Source: Shimia biformata (GTDB lineage Bacteria > Pseudomonadota > Alphaproteobacteria > Rhodobacterales > Rhodobacteraceae). Taken from it: a DNA stretch of 64,000 nucleotides. Below, piece after piece: positions 46,371 to 55,584 of this stretch. The notes under the pieces are model-generated. The model saw nothing but the letters and a program-made list of their open reading frames with translations. It was not told the origin of the DNA and ran no database searches. Position numbers and translations under genes: made by a program. How positions within the stretch are numbered: position 1 is the first letter of the stretch; the number at the start of each line of letters is the position of its first letter. Where the stretch lies: assembly GCF_016888515.1 (NCBI RefSeq), contig NZ_JAFEJK010000001.1, forward strand, positions 1,211,475 through 1,275,474. The letters are read 5' to 3'.

Positions 46371-46616
46371 GGCACTTACCTTTTCGACGAAGGGAGCGGG
46401 CAATGTTGCGTTTCAGGCGCATGCGACGTCTACAGAAATTCGCCGCCGTCCATGCTTCAATCTACAACCTCTTCAATTCAGAACGCAGCCTCTACTCAAG
46501 ATCAACATTCTAGCTCAACCGCGCCGCCGCTCTCGCTGAGTGGCGCAGTCTCTGCGCGGGATAGGGACAGTGATACTGTCCTTGTAGAGACTGGTTCGAA
46601 TTCGTCTGGCAGCACC
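46371..46616 (+). pseudogene. 3' remnant of a second IS6-family element
   Basis: From 46376 one frame encodes LPFRRRERAM, FRRMRRLQKF and VHASIYNLFNSERSLYSRS, then TAG, then LNRAAALAEWRSLCA to a second TAG at 46562. This is the C-terminal quarter of an IS6 transposase, similar to but diverged from the copy at 45610. The right end TCTGGCAGCACC (46605-46616) resembles the other element's terminal repeat. Its left part is missing, cut exactly at the right end of the first element. Confidence 0.8.
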
Positions 46617-46683
46617 TGCCCAAAAGCTTTTCACCGCGAAGTTGTTGGGACTGTGCTAGTGTTCGGCAGTCGTGCTTGCGTTA

Positions 46684-46698
46684 AGCCCAATTTGGGCT
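46684..46698. promoter_or_regulatory. Palindrome upstream of the cysteine synthase gene
   Basis: AGCCCAATTTGGGCT is a 7-1-7 perfect inverted repeat ending 38 bp before the cysteine synthase ATG. It could be an operator. The stretch 46617-46683 between it and the IS remnant shows nothing else. Confidence 0.4.
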
Positions 46699-46736
46699 GA
46701 CTGTTTTATTGAAACCGAATTTATGAGGGGGACACG

Positions 46737-47813
46737 ATGTCCATTATTTCAACCAACGGCCGCACTTGTCGCTTTGACAGTATTCTTGACACGATCGGCA
46801 ATACGCCCGTCGTACGTGTCAATCGGATCGCGCCTGACCACGTTTCGGTCTATGTCAAAATGGAAGCGTTCAACCCGGCAGGTTCCGTGAAAGATCGTTT
46901 GGCGCTGAGTATCATCGAAACGGCGGAAAAGAACGGAACGCTCAAACCGGGGCAGACCGTGGTCGAGGCAACGTCGGGCAATACCGGGATCGGACTGGCG
47001 ATGGTCTGCGCGGCCAAGGGCTATCCGCTTGTGGTGACGATGGCGGACAGTTTTTCTGTTGAGCGGCGGAAACTGATGCGGTTTCTCGGGGCAAAGGTGG
47101 TGTTGACCCCGCGGGAACTCAAAGGGTTTGGAATGTACACCAAAGCCAAGGAACTGGCGGAAGAAAACGGTTGGTTCTTGGCCAGTCAGTTCGAGACGGC
47201 AGCCAATGCCGACGTTCATGAAAAAACAACTGCGCGCGAAATCCTGGCGGATTTCGAGGGGGCGTCGCTCGATTACTGGGTGACCGGTTATGGCACCGGT
47301 GGAACCGTCACCGGCGTGGCGCGTGTGCTTCGAAAAGAACGCCCCGATACGAAAATCATCCTGGCGGAACCCGCCAACGCAGCAATTGTAACCTCGGGAT
47401 ACGTCAACAAGCGAAATGCCAACAACCAGCCGCTGGAAAGCCACCCGTCGTTTGAGCCGCATCCAATTCAGGGCTGGACGCCGGATTTCATTCCTTTTGT
47501 CCTTCAGGAGAGCATTGATAACGGGTTTTATGACGAACTTGTCAAAGTGCCTGGGCCGGAGGGCATCGAATGGTCCCGTCGACTGGCCGCCGAAGAAGGG
47601 ATTTTCGTTGGCATTTCTGCGGGTGCGACCTTTGCCGCGGCAATGAAAGTTGCGGAAACGGCCCCGGAAGGGGCGTCGATCCTGGTCATGTTGCCGGATA
47701 CGGGCGAGCGGTATCTTTCAACACCGTTGTTTGATGGCATCGCCGAGGAGATGACCGAAGAGGAGCGCGAGATATCGCAATCCACGCCATCGGCGCAGAT
47801 GCAGGCGGTCTAG
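46737..47813 (+). CDS. Cysteine synthase-family PLP enzyme
   Basis: 358 residues, longer than usual CysK (about 310-325) by a C-terminal tail. FNPAGSVKDRLALSII carries the PLP Lys, EATSGNTGIGLAMV the substrate Asn loop, and GYGTGGTVTGVARVL the phosphate loop; ISAGATFAAA follows. It is O-acetylserine sulfhydrylase or a relative (cystathionine beta-synthase type lacking CBS domains). The ATG follows GAGGGGG. It is the first gene after the IS6 remnants, with no cys-gene neighbours. Confidence 0.85.
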   Translation: MSIISTNGRTCRFDSILDTIGNTPVVRVNRIAPDHVSVYVKMEAFNPAGSVKDRLALSIIETAEKNGTLKPGQTVVEATSGNTGIGLAMVCAAKGYPLVVTMADSFSVERRKLMRFLGAKVVLTPRELKGFGMYTKAKELAEENGWFLASQFETAANADVHEKTTAREILADFEGASLDYWVTGYGTGGTVTGVARVLRKERPDTKIILAEPANAAIVTSGYVNKRNANNQPLESHPSFEPHPIQGWTPDFIPFVLQESIDNGFYDELVKVPGPEGIEWSRRLAAEEGIFVGISAGATFAAAMKVAETAPEGASILVMLPDTGERYLSTPLFDGIAEEMTEEEREISQSTPSAQMQAV

Positions 47814-47832
47814 ACGGCCTGCAGGCCTGCCA

Positions 47833-47861
47833 GACCTTGCGCGGAATATCTGCGCAAGGTC
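47833..47861 (+). terminator. Stem-loop after the cysteine synthase gene
   Basis: GACCTTGCGC (47833-47842) and GCGCAAGGTC (47852-47861) form a perfect 10-bp stem with a 9-base loop. No T tract follows, so termination would be weak. The rest of 47814-48011 shows no gene. Confidence 0.5.
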
Positions 47862-48011
47862 ATAAAATGCCGGGCCGAACAATCCCTGGTTGAGCGTTGG
47901 TGCTGTTGCGGCCCCCTCGCACCCCGTTTTTCACCCTTCCAGCCAAGGTGCAGATGACCTGACACAAACAAACCCTTCTCCAGATGCTGTTGAATTTGTA
48001 AAGTTTAATGC

Positions 48012-51000
48012 ATGCCATCAGCGTCGAGGCCAGCCCCTGAGACAGCGCCGTCATCGGCCATGGAGCAGCGACGGCATGTGTCGGTCATGTTTGCCGACAT
48101 GGTGGGCTATACTGCTGCGCTTGAACCCCTCGACCCAGAAGAGGCGCTTTCGTTAACACGCGAGATCTACGACTTCCTATGCAATGCTGTGCATGCAGAG
48201 GGTGGTCGGGTCAGCGGGTTTGGCGGCGACAGCATAATGGGGATTTTCGGCCTTTCTGAACGGCATGAAAACCCGGCGCTGAACGCCAGTCACGCAGCCT
48301 TGGCCGTGCATGAAGAGTTTGACCGGCAGGCGGCTGCATTGCGGGAGAGGTTCGGCATATTACCCAGCATGCGGGTCGGAATTAGCACCGGTCATGCAAT
48401 TGTTGCTCTTATGGATGATGACGGGTCGTCGCCCACGCTGATTGGACACACGGTTAACCTGGCATCACGGATTGAGGGGCTGGCCGGTGCGGGAAATACA
48501 CTGATTTGCGATACCACGCGCAGCATGCTTGCTGGGCTGGCCGAGGTAGAGCATTTCGGGGTCAAGACCATATCCGGGATCACCAAGCCGCAAACCCTGT
48601 GGAAATTGAAGTCCATTGTGCCGGGGGCGACGCGGTTCGATGCCTCCCGCGCCCGTGGTCTCAGCCTTTTTGTGGGACGAGATAGCGAACTGGACACAAT
48701 TCTGACGGCGCATCGCGACTCGAAGAAAGGGCATGTCGTGGTGGATGTCGTCGCCGAACCGGGGTCCGGGAAGTCTCGGCTGGTGCATGAGTTTCTTGAG
48801 CGCATTCAACCGGAAGAACCACGGGTGTTCCTTGGCCAATGCGCCGCTGACGGGGGGGACACGGCCTTTTTGCCGTTCGAGATGATCGTGCGCGCAGCAT
48901 TCGGAATCCGCGAAACGATGTCCCAAAAAGAGATCGCGTCACACCTTTCTGCCGGTCTCAAGGCATCCGGGCTGGCGTCCGCCGAAAATCAGGCGCTGCT
49001 TCTGAACTTTCTTGGTCTCAAGGCGCCATCTGAACCGCTGCAGCGGCTGGATAGCGTCCTGATCGGTCTGCGCACTCGTGATCTTCTGCAAGCCTTGCTT
49101 GAGGAATCCTGCAAGTCCGGTCCGGTCATTATGGTGATGGAAGACATCCATTGGATTGACCAGGCCTCGGCAAATCTGCTGGAACGCATCATCGAGAACG
49201 AGGCGGTCTCGAACCTTCTTATCATTCATACCCGGCGAACCGGTTATCCGATGTCATGGGAAGACTGCCCAAGTTGCCGCCAAATCCGCCTGCGGCCCCT
49301 CGGCGAGAAGGAAATTGGGGACTTCGTGGCAGAGCGGCTTGATGTGCCTGAAATCCCGGCGGACCTTGAAAGGCAGTTGGCCGAGCGCTCTGGTGGCAAC
49401 CCGCTGTTTGCCGAAGAGATCGTGCAATTCCTGCTTGAGACCGGGGCGCTGATCGTTACCGACGGCAAGGCGACTTTTGACACGACAGCAGGTGCGGCAA
49501 CCCTGCCCACTAGTGTCACGGTTCTGCTTGCCGCCCGCGTCGATGGGTTGACGCCCGATCAGCGCAGGCTTTTGCAGGTGGCGTCCGCAATTGGACGGCG
49601 GTTTGATACCGGCCTGCTGGACCTTGTGATGGATGACCCTGCCGGGGTGCGCGGATCACTTCACGCTCTTTCCGCATTGGACATGCTGCGCCAAGAGGAA
49701 AAGGATGGCGCGACGGAATATGTATTCAAACACGCGCTTTTGCAGGATTGCGTCTATGACACGTTGCTCAACGACCAGCGCGAGGCGCTGCACCTGAAGA
49801 TCGCCGAAAGCATCGAGAAGCGAAGTGGAGAAAGGCCGGGCGAAGCGGCGGCGCAACTGGCCTATCACTTCGGACTGACCAAATGTACGGAACGGGCTTT
49901 TTACTATTCGGTGCGGGCCGGCCGTCGCAGCATGCGCGTGTTTTCCCTCGGAGAGGCGGAAAACGCGTTTGTCGCGGCTTTTGACGCATACCACAAGAAC
50001 CCGGATGTGATCGAGGATGCCGCGCTTGGCGAATTCCTGGCCGATTACGCCCGCTGCCTTGATCTGTCGCTCAAGATCAATTCACTTTTGTCGCTCGCGG
50101 ATGAGGCCTTGCCGATATTCCAACGCGTTGGTGACAGTCGCGCCCGGGCCATATTCATGCATCACTTTTCCATTGCTCTGACCTGGAATGGGCGGTTCCC
50201 GGACGGGTATCGCGCGGCCTGCGAACTGGTTGAAATCTCAAACCGCCTGGATGACCCGGTAAGCGATGCATATGGACGTGTGACCGAGCTTGCGATTTCC
50301 ATTTACGCCGCTCCCAAGTCAAATGCGATATTTGCCGAGGCCCGGCAAAGAATAGATGCGTTGTTGGCGGAAGTGGACGATCCGTACTTGGACAATTTCC
50401 ACCGGGCGCACATGGGGTGGGATGCCATGACCCGCGGCCGCGTGAATGATGCGCGCTTGGAAGCCGAAAAAATGATTGCTCACGGCCACGCGACCAACGA
50501 TCCGCGGGCGCTTGGCTATGGCACGGCAATGCTGGCATTGATCGCAATGCTTTCGGATGATTACGCGACTGCGCTGCAGCTTTCCGAACTGGCGCATGAG
50601 TTCAGCCGCGTGGAATTCGAAAAGAGCATCGCCAGCGCCGCTCGGTTCGGGGCGCTGATCCCGTCGGGCAAACTTGAGGCGGCACCGGACGTCGCCGCAT
50701 TTGTCGACTCGTGCAGGTCACGCGGGTTGCAACTGATCCTGACCGGACCAGAACCGACACTGGCCATCGCGCGTGCGATTCAAGGCGACATCGACGAAGC
50801 CGTCAAAGACCTTGAGGCGATCATCGCAGGGCACGACGCGGCAGGCCGTGTGGGGTCCGCCGATCTGGTGCGGTTTTATCTCTGTGAACTCTACCTCTCT
50901 GTTCTGTTCGGCGAAGGGGATGCGTCGCTTGGGGTGCTTTGGCGCAATCGCCGCAGCATTCTCAGGATCATGCTTTCGGGTGAAAAGACTGTTGCAAGGC

Positions 51001-51212
51001 TGGTCGAAAAAGTGCGCGAAAACCCGCAATACGATGCGGATGGCCACTATGTCGGGCGCTGTGAAATGTTGCTGGGACTTCTCTATGCGGCGCGCAAGAA
51101 ACGTGATCTGGCACGCGTCCATCTGGGCAAAGCGCGACAGATCATTGTCCAATTCGGACCGTCACCGATGTTGCAACGGATCGAAAAGGCCTATGCAGAC
51201 TGTTCCAAGTGA
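48012..51212 (+). CDS. Class III nucleotide cyclase-AAA ATPase-TPR-like signalling protein
   Basis: 1066 residues, no signal or membrane segment. Order: cyclase domain (about 20-200) with FADMVGYT (metal Asp29), GFGGDSIMGIFG (Asp73) and HTVNLASRIEG (Asn149, Arg153); an AAA/STAND-type ATPase (about 218-560) opening FVGRDSEL, P-loop EPGSGKS (Lys254) and MVMEDIHWID (Walker B); then a long helical TPR-like C-terminal half. The two usual base-selecting positions are Gly/Ser before Asp73 and His146, not the Lys/Asp pair of adenylate cyclases, so nucleotide product is uncertain or the domain may be regulatory. It converges on the DyP operon. Confidence 0.85.
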   Translation: MPSASRPAPETAPSSAMEQRRHVSVMFADMVGYTAALEPLDPEEALSLTREIYDFLCNAVHAEGGRVSGFGGDSIMGIFGLSERHENPALNASHAALAVHEEFDRQAAALRERFGILPSMRVGISTGHAIVALMDDDGSSPTLIGHTVNLASRIEGLAGAGNTLICDTTRSMLAGLAEVEHFGVKTISGITKPQTLWKLKSIVPGATRFDASRARGLSLFVGRDSELDTILTAHRDSKKGHVVVDVVAEPGSGKSRLVHEFLERIQPEEPRVFLGQCAADGGDTAFLPFEMIVRAAFGIRETMSQKEIASHLSAGLKASGLASAENQALLLNFLGLKAPSEPLQRLDSVLIGLRTRDLLQALLEESCKSGPVIMVMEDIHWIDQASANLLERIIENEAVSNLLIIHTRRTGYPMSWEDCPSCRQIRLRPLGEKEIGDFVAERLDVPEIPADLERQLAERSGGNPLFAEEIVQFLLETGALIVTDGKATFDTTAGAATLPTSVTVLLAARVDGLTPDQRRLLQVASAIGRRFDTGLLDLVMDDPAGVRGSLHALSALDMLRQEEKDGATEYVFKHALLQDCVYDTLLNDQREALHLKIAESIEKRSGERPGEAAAQLAYHFGLTKCTERAFYYSVRAGRRSMRVFSLGEAENAFVAAFDAYHKNPDVIEDAALGEFLADYARCLDLSLKINSLLSLADEALPIFQRVGDSRARAIFMHHFSIALTWNGRFPDGYRAACELVEISNRLDDPVSDAYGRVTELAISIYAAPKSNAIFAEARQRIDALLAEVDDPYLDNFHRAHMGWDAMTRGRVNDARLEAEKMIAHGHATNDPRALGYGTAMLALIAMLSDDYATALQLSELAHEFSRVEFEKSIASAARFGALIPSGKLEAAPDVAAFVDSCRSRGLQLILTGPEPTLAIARAIQGDIDEAVKDLEAIIAGHDAAGRVGSADLVRFYLCELYLSVLFGEGDASLGVLWRNRRSILRIMLSGEKTVARLVEKVRENPQYDADGHYVGRCEMLLGLLYAARKKRDLARVHLGKARQIIVQFGPSPMLQRIEKAYADCSK

Positions 51213-51246
51213 TGCGGCAAGTTCGGACAGCACGTATCAGCGGGGA

Positions 51247-52647
51247 TCATAGACCCTGTGCCGCCATGCTACGAATGGCCGGCAGGCTTGGCAAAAACAG
51301 ATAAGCCCCCCCTCGAGGGTGAACAAAGCGCGGCAGACCGTGAAGGCGGAAACGCCCGCCATCGCGCAATTTCATGTCAAACCAGCTCGTGTCGCGGCAA
51401 TTGGCGCCCAGAAGCGGGTCGTTTGAACCGGTGATTTCGGGGTCTTGCAAGCCCAGGTTCAGCCAGTCGGACATGATCGCCTCGAACTGCGCGCTGATGC
51501 TTGCGCCAATGAAGTTCCCCAAGAGTCCGCGTTTTTCAGTGTCCGGGTTCTTCGGGTCAAACGGGGGGCCATAGGGCATGCCCCGACGCACCAGGCGCCT
51601 CGTGTAGTTGGCCATGCGCTGAACAATGGGGCCACCACGCGGATTGCACCGGCGCATATGCGCCCCGGCCGGGCAGCGCGAGACGACGTTATAATCGAAA
51701 TTCGTAAGCGAGACACCCTGCGGCGGGTTCGGGCTTTCCGGTGAGCTTTCAACAGGTGTGCCCTTGCGCCAGCGGCCGCACATTTGTGCTGCCACCAATT
51801 CGCGCAGCGCCCCATGCAGATCCAGACCCTCGGACACCCACCACGGATCATCGAGATCCAGCAAGTCCTTGGCGAGGTCGTTTTCCAGAAGAACCCTTGC
51901 AGAGGCCGAAAGCCAGCTCTCAAAACCGGCGCAGTCCTGTTCAAGCACGCGGAACGCATCGAAGGTGCCGTTCTTCAACAGAACGCTGGGATGCCGCCCG
52001 CCAAACCAGACACTGTCGTGCAGGCTGGGATGCCCCAGCAGAAGCGTCCCCAGCGGGTCGCTTGGTTCCGAGACGTCTTTTTGGTCCCGATCATGCACCG
52101 CGTCGATCTTGGGTTGCGAGATGCTGTCCCTGTATCCGAAGAACACCTTGTCATTGGGCAATGCGATCCCGTCTCGTGTGCCAAGTATGTTGAAGAAATG
52201 ACTGACCTGGACTTGCACCCCGTCCAGAACCATCTCGGTATCGGAATAGATGGATGCGACCAGGTGAATGCGCTCTGGGTGATTGAACGGAGCATCCCAA
52301 TGGGTCGGCGCGCTTGTCCCGACATCCCCGATCTTGGTGGCGCGATGTGCCATGCCTTCGCGGAAATCCGTTGGGAACTGGGCAAGGTCCGCGGCTGTCA
52401 ATCCCAGAGCCCGCAACCCCTGAAAGGTAATTCCGATGTTGAAGCAACGGTCCGGGCCGGGGGGCGCCCATTGCCGTTCGCGCGTGATACGTGGAACAAA
52501 CTCGTTCCCCGCCTCGGCCGCGAGGGCCAGGAAACCGCATGCTTTGCGCCGGTCGATGATTTCAAGCATCAGGTACCGCACGCGATCAAACTTGTAGCCG
52601 CGCAGGATATTGCCTTGAAGCTCGTCAGGGTCGAAGTGTTCGCTCAC
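51247..52647 (-). CDS. DyP-type haem peroxidase
   Basis: 466 residues, large for the family and like the fungal/class D/V type. GYRDSISQP (171-179) is the GxxDG motif with Asp174, but the last Gly is Ser. CPAGAHMRRCNPRGG holds the proximal His330. The distal Arg is in RRGMPYGPPFDP (about 355), followed by IGASISAQFEAIMSDW. No signal peptide and no encapsulin-targeting tail were seen. It is the last gene of a three-gene operon, its ATG overlapping the previous stop (ATGA). Confidence 0.9.
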   Translation of the reverse strand: MSEHFDPDELQGNILRGYKFDRVRYLMLEIIDRRKACGFLALAAEAGNEFVPRITRERQWAPPGPDRCFNIGITFQGLRALGLTAADLAQFPTDFREGMAHRATKIGDVGTSAPTHWDAPFNHPERIHLVASIYSDTEMVLDGVQVQVSHFFNILGTRDGIALPNDKVFFGYRDSISQPKIDAVHDRDQKDVSEPSDPLGTLLLGHPSLHDSVWFGGRHPSVLLKNGTFDAFRVLEQDCAGFESWLSASARVLLENDLAKDLLDLDDPWWVSEGLDLHGALRELVAAQMCGRWRKGTPVESSPESPNPPQGVSLTNFDYNVVSRCPAGAHMRRCNPRGGPIVQRMANYTRRLVRRGMPYGPPFDPKNPDTEKRGLLGNFIGASISAQFEAIMSDWLNLGLQDPEITGSNDPLLGANCRDTSWFDMKLRDGGRFRLHGLPRFVHPRGGAYLFLPSLPAIRSMAAQGL

Positions 52648-53360
52648 CAGCCTTCTCCGAATTTCTGCCGAATTTGCGCCGCCGCGATACCGGGATAGGC
52701 ACGGTATCCCCCGCCAAGAGAGACATTCGGGTTAGCGGTGAATTGCAGCACCATGGCGCGCGGCAGGGTGCGCAAATCATGCTGTTCCGTTCCCGGTGCG
52801 ATCCCTTTTGCCTGATCCTGAAGGTCAAACAGATCACCGGGAAAATCCGGAACCTGAAAAAGGTCATGGGCATGGACCCAGTCAATGAATTTGTCGGCAT
52901 TTTCAGATGTCGGCTTGAGCGCTTCGCCCCCTTCAACATGATCCATGATCGCGTCGAAAACATTGCCGATCGCGACAATGAAATCGCGGATGTAGTTGCT
53001 GAAATCACCATCATACGCCGAGATCATGCACAAATTGTTCCCAACAAGCAGAAACCGGGCGAAATGCACCGTGCCGACACTGTCAAGACCGGCGAAAATT
53101 TCATCGGCATTCTGCGCAATCGCCTGTGCAACCTCGGCGCGGCCAAGCGGAGAGGGGTCCTTGAGCGGCATGATGAGGTTCATCATACGTTGAAGGTTCT
53201 CGCTTGGTTGCGTCGCCTCACGCGGCCCGCCCGGAAGCTTGGGCTTGGGATCGCGCCATTTCCAGTATGGAATGACGATGACGCGCGACAAGAACCGGAA
53301 CCAGCCCTTCTTGGGCAGGTCATTGACATATTGGTCGAGCCAGCCGGGTTTATCCCTCAT
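52644..53360 (-). CDS. Uncharacterised protein of the peroxidase operon
   Basis: 238 residues. The aromatic/basic N-terminus has KKGWFRFLSRVIVIPYWKW (residues about 14-32), which may associate with a membrane. A central block VHFARFLLVGN followed by AYDGDFSNYIRDFI and DHVEGGEA resembles, from memory, a domain near DyP-type peroxidases in other bacteria. The C-terminus has MVLQFTANPNVSLGGGY. The ATG at 53360 follows AAGGAGAG. It overlaps the fusion gene's stop by 11 bp and the DyP start by 4 bp. No function is known to me. Confidence 0.72.
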   Translation of the reverse strand: MRDKPGWLDQYVNDLPKKGWFRFLSRVIVIPYWKWRDPKPKLPGGPREATQPSENLQRMMNLIMPLKDPSPLGRAEVAQAIAQNADEIFAGLDSVGTVHFARFLLVGNNLCMISAYDGDFSNYIRDFIVAIGNVFDAIMDHVEGGEALKPTSENADKFIDWVHAHDLFQVPDFPGDLFDLQDQAKGIAPGTEQHDLRTLPRAMVLQFTANPNVSLGGGYRAYPGIAAAQIRQKFGEGW

Positions 53361-55542
53361 TTGCGCTCTCCTTTGCGAATGGGCAGGGCTTGGCGTCGCG
53401 CCATTCACTGGATTTTTCATAGGCCAGCTTGCGGATTTGCAGAACCTCGTCTTCCGATGCGTCAATGCCATCGGTCAGTAGCATCGGATTAAAGCTGAGG
53501 TCCTCCGCCGCCTGACCCATGAACCTGTCCAGCGTCAAGGTGCCCATGATTACGCGCGGGCGATGCGGTGGCCAAGCGCGCGCGGGGTCCTTGAAGTCGT
53601 CGCCGTCCTCGCCAATCGTCATCATCAGAAGAAACCTGGTCGGTCCCGGCTCAAGCCGTTCTTTCAACGCGTCGTTGAGATAGTTCTCGGTCAGCTTGTT
53701 CGCATCGGCGGCCGTGGTTGTGTCAATCGGAGCGACCCCGTCCACTGGCTGCCATTCAAATCGCACATATCGTTTGTTGGCGTCCTGTCCCGCACCGGTC
53801 ACAATGAAAGTATGCACCGCAAAATAGGCCGCGCGGTTGTATGAACTGGGCGCACCAATCGACGCGGCGTCCAGCACGGCCTGACGCGCAAACGGGTTTT
53901 CCTTGGCGTATTTCATTGCGCCTTCATCCGGGCGATAAACCTCGCCGGGGTAGGGGTCACGCCTCGGCAACATCAGGCGCAGGTAGTCACCGATCTTGGC
54001 CAGCGGTCTTTCCATCGAGAACTTCTTGGGCTCTGCCGCAAGCGCAAAGTCATAGAACTGTTCGGGAGTCGACGTGAAGAACTCTCGCAGGGTCATCGCG
54101 ATCAAGTCGGTGTCGGATCCATCTGGCAGGTGAAAGCGGGTCGCCATCCCGCGCACGTCAGACCAGCCGTCGCGCCGGGACGCCGCGCCAGATCCGTTCG
54201 AGAAACGGACCGTGACCGGGACACCCAGTCTTTTGTCGGGCTCCCCGGCCGGATTTTCGCGATCTGGTCTGGGTTTTGCCCTCTGGATCAGGGCCTCAAG
54301 ATCGAAATGTGCTGCCCGGCAATACCGGCTGGCGACTTTGGACGGGGTGAAATGGCCCGTGGCGCAGACACCAAAGGCGTGAACTGGCCGCATTCCGCCC
54401 GCTTCGGGCTTGCGGCCAACGGATGAATAAAGTTGGTTCACCAGCGTTTCCGCCAGTTGCGGTTTGACCGGGCTTCCAAGCGTCAGCCTGGCCAAATCAT
54501 TGAAATGCAGGGTAACTCCCGGCGTATCACTGCGCCCCTTGAAGATTTTTCCTGTGGTCGAAGCGGTCACCCAGACATCCTTCATATCCGGGCCACCGAA
54601 GCACAGGTTCGTGGTCATCATGTCCTCGAAAGGAACATGTTTCGGCGGTGTCTTGCAGGTATGGTCGAAGATCGTAAGCCCGCCATTAATCAACGTGCCA
54701 ACCACGATGTTGCCGTCGGCGGCAACCTTGAGGCTGTCGAGCCACTGATACCCCGGCAGCGTTGCCACAACCCGCCCCGGCATCCCGGCAAGTTCCCCGG
54801 CAAGCGGGGTCAGCTTCTCATCAAGGTCCAGTGCCCATAGCCGGGCCGACACCGTGTCCGAGACGTAAAGCACCGTTTTGACCCCATCGGGCAAGTCACT
54901 TTCGCCCGGTGGCGACAGGCCGATGCCGTTGGGCGTTTCAAATCCTTCGCCATGTGGGGTCGTGGGGGTCGCGACCTTTTGAATTGAAGTTCCATCGATC
55001 GAGGCGCGGTAAACTGCGCCCTTGATCAGCTTGTCGGGATACTGAACGCCTGTGTCTGTGAACCAGAATTTGCCGGTTTCGTCGAACACGATGTCATCCG
55101 GCGTCAGAAGGCCGACGTTGTCATAGAGTTTCGTGACTTTGAATGTCTGAAGGCAAACGCGTTGGATATACCCGCCCGAAAAATTCGCTGAGGGGCCCGC
55201 CGGATCAGGGATCGTGATCGTCGGCTCTTTTTTGTCCGACGCCGCTTTCCCGCCCGACTGCGGCGCCTTGGCCCTGGGATTGAGGTCAGATGGGTGAACG
55301 TCGACAAAATTGTAAACACCACCATTGTTGCAAACATAAAGCGCGCCATCGGGTCCGACGGCGGCCCCATTCGGGCCATCCCCGAGATGCACGACTACCT
55401 CCGGTTCCTGTCCCTCAACGATATGAACCAGGTCGCCATTCCGGATATCCACAACAAGCAAACTGCCATCGCCAAGCGCCACTGGCCCTTCGGGAAAACC
55501 TTTCAGAATTGCAAATTCACGAAACCCACTAAACTTAGTCAT
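53350..55542 (-). CDS. Fused SMP-30/lactonase-like and catalase-family peroxidase protein
   Basis: 730 residues. Residues about 1-360 form a six-bladed SMP-30/gluconolactonase propeller with its metal ligands visible: Glu in GFPEGPV (about 18), Asn in ETPNGIGLSP (about 205) and Asp in YVSDTVSARLW (about 229). Residues about 375-730 form a catalase-family domain: RPVHAFGVCATGHF with the distal His (about 388), VPVTVRFSNGSG, DVRGMATRFH, and the haem-Tyr motif RKLAYEKSSEWR (Tyr about 708) near the C-terminus. The distal Asn position is not conserved. No signal peptide. The ATG at 55542 follows AAAGGAGGCG. First gene of a three-gene operon with DyP. Confidence 0.87.
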   Translation of the reverse strand: MTKFSGFREFAILKGFPEGPVALGDGSLLVVDIRNGDLVHIVEGQEPEVVVHLGDGPNGAAVGPDGALYVCNNGGVYNFVDVHPSDLNPRAKAPQSGGKAASDKKEPTITIPDPAGPSANFSGGYIQRVCLQTFKVTKLYDNVGLLTPDDIVFDETGKFWFTDTGVQYPDKLIKGAVYRASIDGTSIQKVATPTTPHGEGFETPNGIGLSPPGESDLPDGVKTVLYVSDTVSARLWALDLDEKLTPLAGELAGMPGRVVATLPGYQWLDSLKVAADGNIVVGTLINGGLTIFDHTCKTPPKHVPFEDMMTTNLCFGGPDMKDVWVTASTTGKIFKGRSDTPGVTLHFNDLARLTLGSPVKPQLAETLVNQLYSSVGRKPEAGGMRPVHAFGVCATGHFTPSKVASRYCRAAHFDLEALIQRAKPRPDRENPAGEPDKRLGVPVTVRFSNGSGAASRRDGWSDVRGMATRFHLPDGSDTDLIAMTLREFFTSTPEQFYDFALAAEPKKFSMERPLAKIGDYLRLMLPRRDPYPGEVYRPDEGAMKYAKENPFARQAVLDAASIGAPSSYNRAAYFAVHTFIVTGAGQDANKRYVRFEWQPVDGVAPIDTTTAADANKLTENYLNDALKERLEPGPTRFLLMMTIGEDGDDFKDPARAWPPHRPRVIMGTLTLDRFMGQAAEDLSFNPMLLTDGIDASEDEVLQIRKLAYEKSSEWRDAKPCPFAKESANEG

Positions 55543-55584
55543 CAAGTACGCCTCCTTTGAGGGAAGCACGGCGGATTCCTATTG

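Noticed and set aside
51247-52647. DyP protein as encapsulin cargo
   Set aside because: Its C-terminus has no targeting-peptide-like sequence and no encapsulin gene is present in the window.
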